The notes under the pieces are model-generated. The model saw only the letters and a list, made by a program, of their open reading frames with translations, did not search any database and was not told the origin of the DNA. A DNA stretch of 64,000 nucleotides from Lachnospiraceae bacterium (lineage in GTDB: Bacteria > Bacillota > Clostridia > Lachnospirales > Lachnospiraceae): assembly GCA_910575565.1 (NCBI GenBank), contig CAJTFL010000002.1, positions 1-64,000 on the forward strand, given 5' to 3'. Below, in pieces: positions 1 through 7,577 of this stretch; position 1 is the stretch's first letter, and each line of letters opens with the position of its first letter. Position numbers and translations under genes: made by a program.

Positions 1-51
1 TTAGCTTACTTGCTGCCAGCCTGTTCCTTATCTCTCGCGGACAGCTTTGAT

Positions 52-80
52 AGGATAGCATATCTTTCCAGGCTTGTCAA
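52..80 (-). promoter_or_regulatory. Strong sigma-A promoter (proximal), reading off left edge
   Basis: On the minus strand there is TTGACA (75-80), a 17 bp spacer and TATCCT (52-57). It is followed by about 50 bp of leader with no ORF that leaves the window. With the second promoter upstream it makes a tandem pair, the arrangement usual for rRNA operons in Firmicutes. That the target is an rRNA operon is inference, since no rRNA sequence is visible. Confidence 0.55.
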
Positions 81-196
81 CAGGTTTTTTCAAATTTTTT
101 TATATTTTTTTGTTTTTCAATGTTTTTCGACATTTTCAAACAATTTTCCTCCCTTTTCTTAGGGAAGGGGGTGCGCCTTTTTGCGGCGCGAGGATT

Positions 197-225
197 ATAA
201 TAGCACCCCTTTCCCAAAAAGTCAA
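197..225 (-). promoter_or_regulatory. Upstream promoter of the same tandem pair
   Basis: TTGACT (220-225), a 17 bp spacer and TATTAT (197-202) lie on the minus strand, about 145 bp upstream of the promoter at 52-80. The stretch between them (84-190) is T-rich on the plus strand and A-rich on the minus strand, with no coding frame that resembles a protein. Confidence 0.45.
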
Positions 226-301
226 CCATTATTTTCACATTTTTTCAATTTTTTCAATTTTTTTAATTTTAAGCAATTTTGAAATTTACTTCCATGCGCC
301 T

Positions 302-532
302 CTATGACTGCTGCTCCGTCCGTTCCTGAATCTCTGCCACAATCTGATTGTACGTCCGTTTATTTAATCGATAGAAAAACAAAACCGCCGCCGTCACTAT
401 CCAAAAAATACCGGGCACTGTGGTAAATGAATGCTTAATCACCGACAACACTAACGGATTTTGCTCCTGATTAGCCGCATAGCCGCACACTCCCAATATC
501 CGGGCAATGATTGAGCCGTTAGCCGTTACGGT
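302..532 (-). pseudogene. C-terminal remnant of a GPH-family sugar:cation symporter
   Basis: The minus-strand frame reads TVTANGSIIARILGVCGY and then a last membrane helix ending in NKRTYNQIVAEIQER. This is the usual C-terminus of glycoside-pentoside-hexuronide:cation symporters (MelB/XynB type, 450-500 residues). A stop at 533-535 blocks the frame, and no more of the gene is recognisable upstream. Only about 76 residues survive, so the gene is dead. The GPH family carries hexuronides among other sugars, and kduI for uronate breakdown lies 5 kb away, so both may be left from one former locus; that link is inference. Confidence 0.65.
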
Positions 533-650
533 TCACGCCGCAAAACGGTTTCCGGAAATCCAGGGGGCGAAGGCTGCCATCTTAGTGCTCGGCCCTATCG
601 GCATTTAGCAAATTTATAAACTTATAAGCAGTATGGCCTATGCTTAAGCA

Positions 651-752
651 AAGAGGATGCTGCAAAATAACAGATTTCTGCAATAAATGGTTTAAACGCC
701 AGGCCAATGCCTGTCCTATATTGCAGAAATGCTGCATTTGCAGCATCCTCTT
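651..752. repeat. Long nested inverted repeat (GAGGATGCTGCAAA family)
   Basis: The outer arms are a perfect 16 bp pair (651-666 with 737-752). An inner perfect 12 bp pair follows (674-685 with 719-730), and a short AGGC/GCCT stem sits near the tip. It can fold as one about 100 nt hairpin on either strand. It lies just downstream of the minus-strand kinase gene. The outer arm resembles the terminator stem at 50417-50462. The 535-788 gap holds this repeat and the smaller one at 762-801, with no gene seen. Confidence 0.7.
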
Positions 753-761
753 TATCGCCAA

Positions 762-801
762 AGCGTGTTTAAGCAAAAGTCCGGACTTTCAAACACGCTC
801 T
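762..801 (-). terminator. Hairpin at the 3' end of the sensor kinase gene (GTGTTTGAA-type repeat)
   Basis: Arms AGCGTGTTT and AAACACGCT flank an inner palindrome AAAGTCCGGACTTT. The hairpin overlaps the stop codon of the kinase gene on the minus strand. It has the ends of the dispersed GTGTTTGAA...CAAACACGC repeat family seen at 40041, 47392 and 47633. A terminator role is plausible but there is no clean T-run. Confidence 0.4.
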
Positions 802-2339
802 AAGGTAAACCAGAACACCACCCCGCCCTCCACATTCTCCGCCCCGCACTCCTTGTGATGGGAATCCATGATGGCCTTTACAATGGACAGCCCAATGCCG
901 CTGCCGCCGTAAGCCCTGGTGCGGGCCTTATCTACCTTATAAAATTTCGTCCAGAGATTCGGCAGATCTTCCTCCGGGATAGGATTTCCCGTATTAAACA
1001 CTGTCACCCGGACTTCATCCTGAGCCGCTTCTATATCAATCCGGATCCGCCGCTCCCCCTGGACATGATTTATGGCGTTATTTAAATAATTGGTCACTAC
1101 CTCTTCAATCTTAAACTCATCTGCCCACACGAAGCACGGCTCTTCCCGGAAAAATTCCACCTCCGCCCCATTTTGCCCAATCATCAGCTGCGCCGAGGAC
1201 AAAATGCCCCGGATCAGCTCCGCCAAGTCAAACCGTTCCATTACCGGCGCATCATTGCCTGATTCCAGGGCGCTTAAGGTAAGGAGCTGCTTAACCATCT
1301 TATTCATCTTATTCGCCTCATCCATAATCACTTCGCAGTAGTAGTCCCTGCTCTCCGGATCCTGAGCCATCCCTTCCGTCAGGCCTTCCGCGTACCCCTG
1401 GATCAGGGCAATCGGTGTCTTTAGCTCATGGGATACGTTGGCGATAAATTCCTTCCGCATCTCATCGATCTGGGTTTTCTCCTCGATATCCTTCTGAAGC
1501 TTTAAATTAGCCGTCTTTAATTCCCCTACCGTTTCTTTCAGCCGCTGGGAAAGCAGGTTCATGCTGTGGCCAAGGACACCGATCTCATCTGACGCATTCC
1601 CCGTATAATGGGCGTCAAAATCCAGGTTGCTCATGCGCTCCGACAGATTGGTAAGGGAAAGGATGGGGGAAACCACCATTTTTGTGGTAAAATAAATCAG
1701 GATGCTCCCCCCTGCCAAAGCCGCCAGCCCCACATACGCCAGAAAACGGTTGGACAGCTCCACGCTTTCCCGCACGCTGGCTACCGGCATGGACATAATA
1801 AAGCTGGTGCTGTCATCGGAAAGGAAGCCCCAGCACTCCAAATAATAGGATTTATTCCGCGGATCAAAGCTTTTCTGGATGGTATAGTCCGCCGTCTGGG
1901 ATACCAGCTCAAAAGGCCGCTCATTCTGCCCTAAAATATTCCGCAGGAACCGCTCGCTTAAAAAATCCCCCCTGCGCTCAGAAGAAAGCAGGGTTCCGTT
2001 AGCGCTGTCCATGATCAGGAGCGTGATGTTGGATTTTTCATTCAAATCCTGGATCAGCTTAATCAATGCGTTATCCGCAAAAGCGCTGTGCTCCTCCCTG
2101 CGCCGCAGCTCATCTAACGCCTTAAACTGCTGGGCAATATCCCTGCCGGCCTCCTGTTCTTCTTTAATTAGGCCATCCACCTGTGCATAGGCCAGCTCCA
2201 GATCCTTTACCTTTTCCCTCATGTAAAAGCCTTCCAGCCACCAGGTATTCGCCCCCCACAGGCAGATAATCACCGCGGCCGTCAGCCCAATGAAAATCAG
2301 GGTAAACCGCAGCCGGATGGAATGCTTTAAGCTTCTCAT
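789..2339 (-). CDS. Membrane sensor histidine kinase (HAMP, HisKA, HATPase)
   Basis: This 516-residue kinase has a membrane helix at about 11-30, an extracytoplasmic sensor region (31-195), a second helix (198-218) and a HAMP linker (219-272). The dimerisation/phosphoacceptor helix has H304 in the motif NVSHELKTPI. The ATPase domain shows an N-box (NYLNNAINH) and a G-box (GGSGIGLSIVKAIM). It phosphorylates the regulator encoded just upstream. Its ATG overlaps that gene's TGA, so the two are translationally coupled. The extracellular region has no recognisable domain, so the signal is unknown. The last codons overlap a dispersed repeat hairpin. Confidence 0.93.
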   Translation of the reverse strand: MRSLKHSIRLRFTLIFIGLTAAVIICLWGANTWWLEGFYMREKVKDLELAYAQVDGLIKEEQEAGRDIAQQFKALDELRRREEHSAFADNALIKLIQDLNEKSNITLLIMDSANGTLLSSERRGDFLSERFLRNILGQNERPFELVSQTADYTIQKSFDPRNKSYYLECWGFLSDDSTSFIMSMPVASVRESVELSNRFLAYVGLAALAGGSILIYFTTKMVVSPILSLTNLSERMSNLDFDAHYTGNASDEIGVLGHSMNLLSQRLKETVGELKTANLKLQKDIEEKTQIDEMRKEFIANVSHELKTPIALIQGYAEGLTEGMAQDPESRDYYCEVIMDEANKMNKMVKQLLTLSALESGNDAPVMERFDLAELIRGILSSAQLMIGQNGAEVEFFREEPCFVWADEFKIEEVVTNYLNNAINHVQGERRIRIDIEAAQDEVRVTVFNTGNPIPEEDLPNLWTKFYKVDKARTRAYGGSGIGLSIVKAIMDSHHKECGAENVEGGVVFWFTLERV

Positions 2340-3013
2340 GCATCTACCTCGAATTTATAGCCCATGCCCCAAATGGTTTTGATGTATTCTCCCTTCGGCC
2401 CCATTTTGCTCCGCAGCTTCTTCACATGGGTGTCAATCGTCCTGGCGTCCCCAAAATAATCGTAATTCCACACGTGATTTAGAATCTTTTCCCGGGAAAG
2501 AGCCAGACCCTGGTTCTCCACGAAATAACTTAACAGTTCAAACTCCTTAAAGCTTAAGTCCACTTCCTGGCCGTCAATCGTCACCTGCCTGGCCGCCTTA
2601 TCGATCCGGATGCCCCCTGCTTCCAGGCCGCCTGTGCCTATGTTCCCCGTCCGGCGCAGGATGGCTTCCACCCGTGCCACTAAGATTTTGGGGCTGAAAG
2701 GCTTGGAAATATATTCATCCACCCCCAGCCCAAAGCCCTGAAGCTCATCCCGCTCTTCGCCCCTGGCCGTCAGCATGATAATCGGCACATTGGAAAACTT
2801 CCGGATAGTCTTTAGCACCTCCCACCCGTCCATTTTGGGCATCATCACATCCAAAAGCACAAGGGCAATGTCCTTCTGGTTGAAAAAAACATCCACCGCC
2901 TCCTCACCGTCCGCCGCCTCCAGCACTGAAAACCCCTTCACCGTCAGAAAATCCTTTACCAGCTTGCGCATCCTTGCTTCATCGTCAACCACTAAAATCC
3001 TTAATGTTTCCAT
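2336..3013 (-). CDS. OmpR/PhoB-family response regulator
   Basis: The protein has 225 residues. The receiver domain (1-120) has the acidic pocket VVDDE, phosphoacceptor D55 (VLLDVMMP) and the switch lysine in ISKPFSP. A winged-helix DNA-binding domain follows (130-222) with the family ending TIWGMGYKFE. The ATG is preceded by GGAGATG. It is the partner of the kinase whose start it overlaps. A candidate autoregulatory direct repeat lies upstream at 3122-3140. Regulon unknown. Confidence 0.94.
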   Translation of the reverse strand: METLRILVVDDEARMRKLVKDFLTVKGFSVLEAADGEEAVDVFFNQKDIALVLLDVMMPKMDGWEVLKTIRKFSNVPIIMLTARGEERDELQGFGLGVDEYISKPFSPKILVARVEAILRRTGNIGTGGLEAGGIRIDKAARQVTIDGQEVDLSFKEFELLSYFVENQGLALSREKILNHVWNYDYFGDARTIDTHVKKLRSKMGPKGEYIKTIWGMGYKFEVDA

Positions 3014-3121
3014 ATCACCACATCTCCTGTATCCGTCAGCATTTAAAATCCTATACGCCGCTCCCCTAACGTTTTATCCCTGCCATTTATTTTAACAGTT
3101 TTTTTAAGGATTATCTACTAG

Positions 3122-3140
3122 TTCACAGACATTTCACAGA
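3122..3140 (-). promoter_or_regulatory. Direct repeat, candidate response-regulator box
   Basis: TCTGTGAA occurs twice, 11 bp apart start to start on the minus strand (3133-3140 and 3122-3129). This is the spacing typical of OmpR-family tandem binding. A -10-like TAAAAT lies near 3090-3095, with no good -35 between them, which fits an activator-dependent promoter. Autoregulation by the regulator encoded at 2336-3013 is inference. Confidence 0.4.
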
Positions 3141-3365
3141 TTATCCCATGGGGCTTTGTTTTTTCCTTATTTTCACATAACAGTTCAGCCAGTCAGAATC
3201 ACATAGGCGAAAATCGTGCTTGTACGAATTTTCATCCATCAATTTTGACTGAGGAAGCGCCCGTTTATAAGCAAAAGAAAGCTGCGCAAGCAGCGGAAAG
3301 CGCGTAAGCGCGGTTTCCCCTAAAGGGACGCTGCGCAGTGCGAATGGCGCGTCTAAACGGACCAT

Positions 3366-3407
3366 GCAAAAAGCCGCCGCGCTAAGATCCCCCTTAGCGC
3401 GGCAGCC
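3366..3407 (-). terminator. Rho-independent terminator of the hemerythrin gene
   Basis: Arms at 3373-3386 and 3393-3406 (14 bp, one mismatch, very GC-rich) are followed on the minus strand by TTTTT. The hairpin lies just after the stop of the hemerythrin/receiver gene. The gap 3141-3365 also holds imperfect palindromes; its 94-codon open frame looks like chance. Confidence 0.75.
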
Positions 3408-3430
3408 TTGCCTGTAAAACACCAATCTCT

Positions 3431-4777
3431 TTAACTCCGTTTTTTCATAAAAAACTGATCCACCCGGCTCTTAATCTCCGTAGGCTTTAAATACTTTGAC
3501 AGATACCCTTCCGGCTTTAAATCCAGCACCTTTTTCACGCTTTCCGGATCATTCCTGCTGGTTAAGAAAATCACCGGAAGATCGGCAAATTCTTCCTCTG
3601 AGCGGAGCATCTCCAGCGTATGCCTTCCGTCGCAGACAGGCATCTCGTAATCCAGCATGACTAAATCCGGCCGATCCAGCGTAATCGCCCTGATGGCCGC
3701 CACCCCTGATTTGGCTACGCTGACCTCATAGCTGCTGCTTAACAGATTTTTTATCCCCTGGCGTATGGTCGCGGAATCGTCCACCACCAGCACCTTAGGC
3801 TTAGTCGCCTTTTCCCGTTTCCGCAGATACCGCCCAATCTCAGACAAGGCGTTATCCGCCGCAATCGGCGTTCCTATGCCTTCCTCCAGAAGATGGGGGG
3901 CAATCACACAGTAGGAAAAATACCCTTCATCCGTGTTAAACAACAGGCTGATCTGCGGTTTTTTCTTTTCAAACACGCCCTGGAATTTATCATAAGTCAG
4001 CAGGTTTTCCTCCTTCAGCTCATGAAGCTTTAAGGACGGGAAGTGCTGCATAACACGCCACACAAACTGCCGGACCGTATACCTGGACGCATTGATCAGG
4101 ACGATATCCAGCTTATCCGACTGAACCCCCATGATTTTCCCCACGGTATTCACCAGGATCCTCTCTTCAAAAGCCATGACGACTTCCCACTGCTTATCTC
4201 CCTGATCCATATCGTATACCAGCCGGTAATACACCCCTTTGCCAAGCTTTTCGCCATTGTAAGAATCGCTGACTACCTTCGCCTCCATCTGGAACATATT
4301 ATGGACAAGATTTGTTATCACTACTTTCATCGCCGTAAGCTCTTCCTCCGGCAAAAGATCCACCCATTTGCTCATTTTCTCGCCGGCGATCGCCCGATCC
4401 TCCGTCAGGGTATGGCCGATCAGCCACCCTGCGCAGACGCCTAGGAAATGATCCACAGAAGCCGGGGAATAATCTTCCCGCTCCATTTCCTGTTCAAGGG
4501 CGGGAAGGGTATTCTCCCGAAACCCCCGGTGGAGGCGTCTGTGGATTTCCAAATCTTCATAGCCAATGGAAGCCATATACAGCTCTTCATTTTCAAAATG
4601 CCCCATGGTGTGTTCCTTTAAATATTTAACACCTTCCTGACATACTCTCGGATTTTTCTTCTTTTCTTCCTTCAGTCCAAAAAGTTTACCGATAATCGCA
4701 AAAAGCTCCTGGTGTTCCTTGTCGATAATATCCACCCCGATATTATATTCATCCTTCCATATCAGCTGGTTATCCAT
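3431..4777 (-). CDS. Hemerythrin - CheX-like - receiver domain protein
   Basis: This 448-residue cytoplasmic protein joins three parts. Residues 1-135 are a bacteriohemerythrin with all expected di-iron ligands: H22, H56 or H60, E64, H79, H83, H122 and D127. The middle (about 145-310) resembles CheX-type phosphatase domains, for example NTVGKIMGVQSDKL; this call is weaker. Residues 327-445 are a CheY-like receiver with D376 (VMLDYEMP). The likely role is coupling O2 or redox state at the di-iron site to phosphorelay or chemotaxis signalling. No kinase is adjacent. The RBS is AAAGGAGG, and an extended -10 lies at 4806-4814. Confidence 0.82.
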   Translation of the reverse strand: MDNQLIWKDEYNIGVDIIDKEHQELFAIIGKLFGLKEEKKKNPRVCQEGVKYLKEHTMGHFENEELYMASIGYEDLEIHRRLHRGFRENTLPALEQEMEREDYSPASVDHFLGVCAGWLIGHTLTEDRAIAGEKMSKWVDLLPEEELTAMKVVITNLVHNMFQMEAKVVSDSYNGEKLGKGVYYRLVYDMDQGDKQWEVVMAFEERILVNTVGKIMGVQSDKLDIVLINASRYTVRQFVWRVMQHFPSLKLHELKEENLLTYDKFQGVFEKKKPQISLLFNTDEGYFSYCVIAPHLLEEGIGTPIAADNALSEIGRYLRKREKATKPKVLVVDDSATIRQGIKNLLSSSYEVSVAKSGVAAIRAITLDRPDLVMLDYEMPVCDGRHTLEMLRSEEEFADLPVIFLTSRNDPESVKKVLDLKPEGYLSKYLKPTEIKSRVDQFFMKKRS

Positions 4778-4805
4778 GATGTCTTATCCTCCTTTACATT
4801 ACCAC

Positions 4806-4814
4806 ATTATAGCA
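4806..4814 (-). promoter_or_regulatory. Extended -10 promoter of the hemerythrin gene
   Basis: TGCTATAAT on the minus strand gives an extended -10 about 30 bp upstream of the ATG at 4777, with AAAGGAGG between them. No convincing -35 is visible, as is usual for TGn-extended promoters. Confidence 0.5.
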
Positions 4815-4887
4815 TAGGAGTTTGGAAAATGGAAACGATAAATCGACCGCCAGATACTTTTTCCGCCGTTGATCCGCAGTTTGGTTT

Positions 4888-5150
4888 TTGTGCTGTGAAG
4901 CCAAGCCAATTTTTTTTTGCTGGTCTGCAAAAAGAGGGGCCGCTGGCCTGACCACAAATATGATTGCCAGCATGGGCAAAGACGTGAAACCTATCAGCAT
5001 GGACACACTTCTATCAGCATGGATATGCTTGCCCGCATTTGTGAAACGCTGGATTGTGGCATTATGGACGTGATTGAGCTGGACGGTGACATTGGCGGTA
5101 AAACGATTGATAAAGTGAAAGCGGAATATATGCAGGCATATCAATCATAG
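4888..5150 (+). pseudogene. Frameshifted XRE-type HTH regulator
   Basis: Two frames together read like the small Cro/CI-type regulators of Firmicutes. The first frame gives AGLTTNMIASMGKDVKPISMDTL and the second gives MDMLARICETLDCGIMDVIEL. The break is a 20 bp tandem duplication (4991-5010 and 5011-5030, 17 of 20 identical), which shifts the frame. The N-terminal helix-turn-helix is also poorly preserved, so the gene is decayed. It lies in a stretch (4800-5560) of three decayed reading frames. Confidence 0.6.
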
Positions 5151-5166
5151 CGGGAAGGGATTGGAG

Positions 5167-5404
5167 ATGATGGATAACTGGTTTACAATAGACAAGATTG
5201 ATAATGAAACCATAATCATAAGCGAGTACCGGCATTGGGAAGAAACCCACTGTTATCTGTTGAATGGAAAAGAAAAAAGCCTGCTTATTGACACGGGGCT
5301 GGGGATTTCCAATATATGATGAAGTCCGTAAACTTACGGATAAACCGATTGGGGCGTATGGCTGTAAACGAAATTTATGGAATAAAAGACTTGCAATTTT
5401 AAAT
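5167..5404 (+). pseudogene. N-terminal remnant of a metallo-beta-lactamase-fold hydrolase
   Basis: The start at 5167 or 5170, after GGGAAGGGATTGGAG, opens WFTIDKIDNETIIISEYRHW and then CYLLNGKEKSLLIDTGLGISNI. This is the standard N-terminus of MBL-fold hydrolases up to the first beta-hairpin. A one-base frameshift follows; the other frame continues as YDEVRKLTDKPIGAYG and then diverges to a stop. The metal-binding HxHxDH motif is absent, so this is a truncated remnant. Confidence 0.6.
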
Positions 5405-5512
5405 TGACGGAGGGCAAGCATGGAATATAAGGACTATATTAAGCAAGGCTTAAATGGGAACGCCCCATTAAAATTAATATTATGCGGAAATATACAGGGG
5501 ACGGAAAATGAT

Positions 5513-5556
5513 AAAGCAGGCCAGGGATTCATTTTCGTTTCCCTGGCCTGCTGGCC
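5513..5556 (-). terminator. Hairpin downstream of kduI
   Basis: Perfect 12 bp arms GCAGGCCAGGGA and TCCCTGGCCTGC are followed on the minus strand by a weak T-rich tract. The hairpin lies about 40 bp after the kduI stop. A short plus-strand ORF of 46 codons starting at 5420 runs through it and matches nothing I know. Confidence 0.5.
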
Positions 5557-5594
5557 GTAAAGCTGATTTGCGCTGGTTTGACCCCTCAGATGGA

Positions 5595-6437
5595 TTACCG
5601 CAGCTCAGTAGTGGGGATGGTATCCATATCGTCGAATGCCTGGTTCTCGCCGCCCATCGCCCAGATAAAGGTATAGTTGGAGGTTCCGGCCCCGGAATGG
5701 ATGCTCCATGAAGGACTGATCACCGCCTGCTCATTCTGCATAACGATATGGCGGGTTTCCTTGCCCTCGCCCATCATATGGAATACCACATTGTCATTGG
5801 GAACCTCAAAGTACATATAAACTTCCATCCTTCTCTCATGGGTATGGCTGGGCATGGTATTCCACACGCTTCCCGGCTCTAACTCGGTCATTCCCATGGA
5901 AAGCTGGCAGGTGGGCAGCACATCCGGATGGATGAACTGGTTAATGGTGCGCTTGTTGGAGGTTTCCATGGCTCCTAATGGACGCTTCACCGCTTTCTCT
6001 ATGGGCAGGTAAGTGGTCTTATATGCGCAGTGAGCCGGTGCGCTGACCATGTAAAACTTCGCCGGGTTGGCCGCATCATCGCTGGCAAAGGTCACGTTCT
6101 TCGTCCCCTGGGTAATGTAGAGGCAGTCCTTGTAATTCATATGGAAGGTTTCCTCGTCCGCCTTGATGGTTCCGGATCCTCCAATATTAAAAATGCCAAT
6201 CTCCCTTCTCTCCAGGAAATAGCTGGTTCCAAAATTAGCCCACACATCGATGCCCTTATCGATGGATACCACCTCCGTGGTGGGCATACAGCCTAACGTC
6301 ACCATGCGATCCACATGGGAATACACTGCAGTAACTTCATTTTCCACATACAGGTTCTCAATCAGGAACTCATCACGGATTTCCTCGGTGGTGTAGCGCT
6401 TGAAATCTCTCTGGTTGCAGGAATAACGAATCTCCAT
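5595..6437 (-). CDS. kduI: 5-keto-4-deoxyuronate isomerase KduI
   Basis: This 280-residue protein matches the family length. It is a double cupin that isomerises 5-keto-4-deoxyuronate to 2,5-diketo-3-deoxygluconate in pectin and glycosaminoglycan uronate breakdown. The Zn site is visible as H198, H200 and E205 in PSHTHERRMEVYMYF, with H247 in SWSIHSG. The start is ATG after AAGGAGGAG. No kduD, kdgK or lyase gene is adjacent; only a symporter remnant at 302-532 could once have belonged to it. A palindrome with a weak promoter lies upstream. Confidence 0.95.
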   Translation of the reverse strand: MEIRYSCNQRDFKRYTTEEIRDEFLIENLYVENEVTAVYSHVDRMVTLGCMPTTEVVSIDKGIDVWANFGTSYFLERREIGIFNIGGSGTIKADEETFHMNYKDCLYITQGTKNVTFASDDAANPAKFYMVSAPAHCAYKTTYLPIEKAVKRPLGAMETSNKRTINQFIHPDVLPTCQLSMGMTELEPGSVWNTMPSHTHERRMEVYMYFEVPNDNVVFHMMGEGKETRHIVMQNEQAVISPSWSIHSGAGTSNYTFIWAMGGENQAFDDMDTIPTTELR

Positions 6438-6531
6438 GTCAATATCTCCTCCTTGTCTTCTGGACGGTTATCTTGTTACTTACAATGTATCACAAGATGG
6501 ATGGAAAAACAAGGGGTTTGGGCATATTTTT

Positions 6532-6555
6532 AATACAAATTATTTATTTTGTATT
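6532..6555. promoter_or_regulatory. Palindromic candidate operator upstream of kduI
   Basis: Perfect arms AATACAAA and TTTGTATT are separated by 8 AT bases. The site lies about 95 bp upstream of the kduI ATG and just upstream of a weak TTGTTT-17-TACATT promoter on the minus strand. It could bind a dimeric sugar-acid regulator; none is encoded nearby. Confidence 0.35.
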
Positions 6556-6669
6556 CAAATTTTATTATCTGCATACCAAAACAGCGTGTCATGCTGGGTT
6601 TGCCTGAATTATTCATATCAAAAGTTAAAGGCTTGAAAGGAACATCTATTTATGTTACCATAAAAATAA

Positions 6670-6745
6670 TGATGGAGCCAAAAAGTCTTTTGCCCTCCAT
6701 GATACACGGATTGCCCCGCGCTTTGCGCTCCCGCAATCATAAAGC
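6670..6745 (+). repeat. Intergenic repeat, copy upstream of the GNAT gene
   Basis: The core GCCAAAAAGTCTTTTGCCC is followed by GATACACGGATTGC and CGCTCCCGCAATC. A diverged copy in the same order lies at 7396-7470, so the two flank the acetyltransferase gene as direct repeats. A third core occurs at 57099-57122. The family is nameless to me. Confidence 0.5.
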
Positions 6746-6772
6746 AGAAAATCTTTTAGGGGGATAGACCAT

Positions 6773-7381
6773 ATGCGGTTGAAACAGCCAGAGGCCTGCT
6801 TTGAGGAAATTTACCAGATCTACCAGGAAGCATTCCCGAATGTGGAGCGAAGAACGAAAGAAGGCCAGCGGGCAGTGCTGGAAAATCCAAGATACCGGCT
6901 TCGGGTAATTCAGGAAGGTAACGGTAAGGAAGATGGAGGCAGGGAAAGTGAAGACAGGGACGGTGACGGCAAAAAAGATTTCGGGCAAATTATCGCCTTT
7001 CTAGGATATTGGGAGCTGGATTCCTGTATTTTTCTGGAGCACTTGGCTACCACGGCCCTATGCAGAGGAAAAGGCTATGGCCGTCAGTTGATTCAGGAAT
7101 GCTTAGGCGAGGGAAAAGCAAAAGGGAAACCGCTGTTTTTGGAAATCGAGCCGGTGACAGCAGAAAATCCCATAACCGGAAGGCGGGAAAGCTTTTACCA
7201 CCGCTGCGGCTTTGCAACGAATCATTTCTTTTACCAGCAAATGCCCCTGAAGGAAGGCGATCGCCCCATTTTGCTGTGGATTATGAGTTGGCCGGAGGCG
7301 GTAAGCGAGGAAAGGTTCCTGCCTTTTAAAAAAGAAATTTATCAGGAGGTTTATGGGCTTTCTTTGGGGGATTTTTTATGA
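6773..7381 (+). CDS. GNAT-family N-acetyltransferase
   Basis: This 202-residue cytoplasmic protein should transfer an acetyl group from acetyl-CoA to an unknown amine. The acetyl-CoA loop is ALCRGKGYGRQLIQECL (about 108-124), after the central strands IIAFLGYWEL and CIFLEHLATT. The C-terminal motif FYHRCGFATN is typical of the fold. Residues 50-67 are an acidic and lysine-rich low-complexity insert (KEDGGRESEDRDGDGKKD) that breaks the usual N-terminal half. The ATG follows AGGGGG. The gene is flanked by two direct copies of an intergenic repeat. Confidence 0.85.
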   Translation: MRLKQPEACFEEIYQIYQEAFPNVERRTKEGQRAVLENPRYRLRVIQEGNGKEDGGRESEDRDGDGKKDFGQIIAFLGYWELDSCIFLEHLATTALCRGKGYGRQLIQECLGEGKAKGKPLFLEIEPVTAENPITGRRESFYHRCGFATNHFFYQQMPLKEGDRPILLWIMSWPEAVSEERFLPFKKEIYQEVYGLSLGDFL

Positions 7382-7395
7382 TAAAATATCGTTAT

Positions 7396-7512
7396 GATGT
7401 TGGGCGCAAAAGGTCTTTTGCCCCCGCTGATACCGGATTGCTCCGCACTCTGTGATCCCGCTTCTTCACTCCGTTGCGGTCGGCGCTGAACAAACGTCCA
7501 CCGGACGTTTAG
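7396..7512 (+). repeat. Intergenic repeat, copy downstream of the GNAT gene, with hairpin
   Basis: The first part (7396-7470) repeats the 6670-6745 element. It is followed at about 7472-7509 by a hairpin with two nested stems, GGCGCT with AGCGCC and AACGTCC with GGACGTT. A hairpin of the same plan lies at 50325-50366. Confidence 0.5.
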
Positions 7513-7577
7513 CGCCCTCAAAAACATTCAAAAGCCGCTGTCCATAAAAACCATAAGCAGACAGGAGGATCAGACCC

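Noticed and set aside
3141-3425. 94-codon frame downstream of the hemerythrin gene
   Set aside because: It runs through the terminator and imperfect palindromes and resembles no protein.
5420-5560. 46-codon ORF after the metallo-hydrolase remnant
   Set aside because: It ends inside the kduI-side hairpin and has no recognisable product; more likely decayed sequence.
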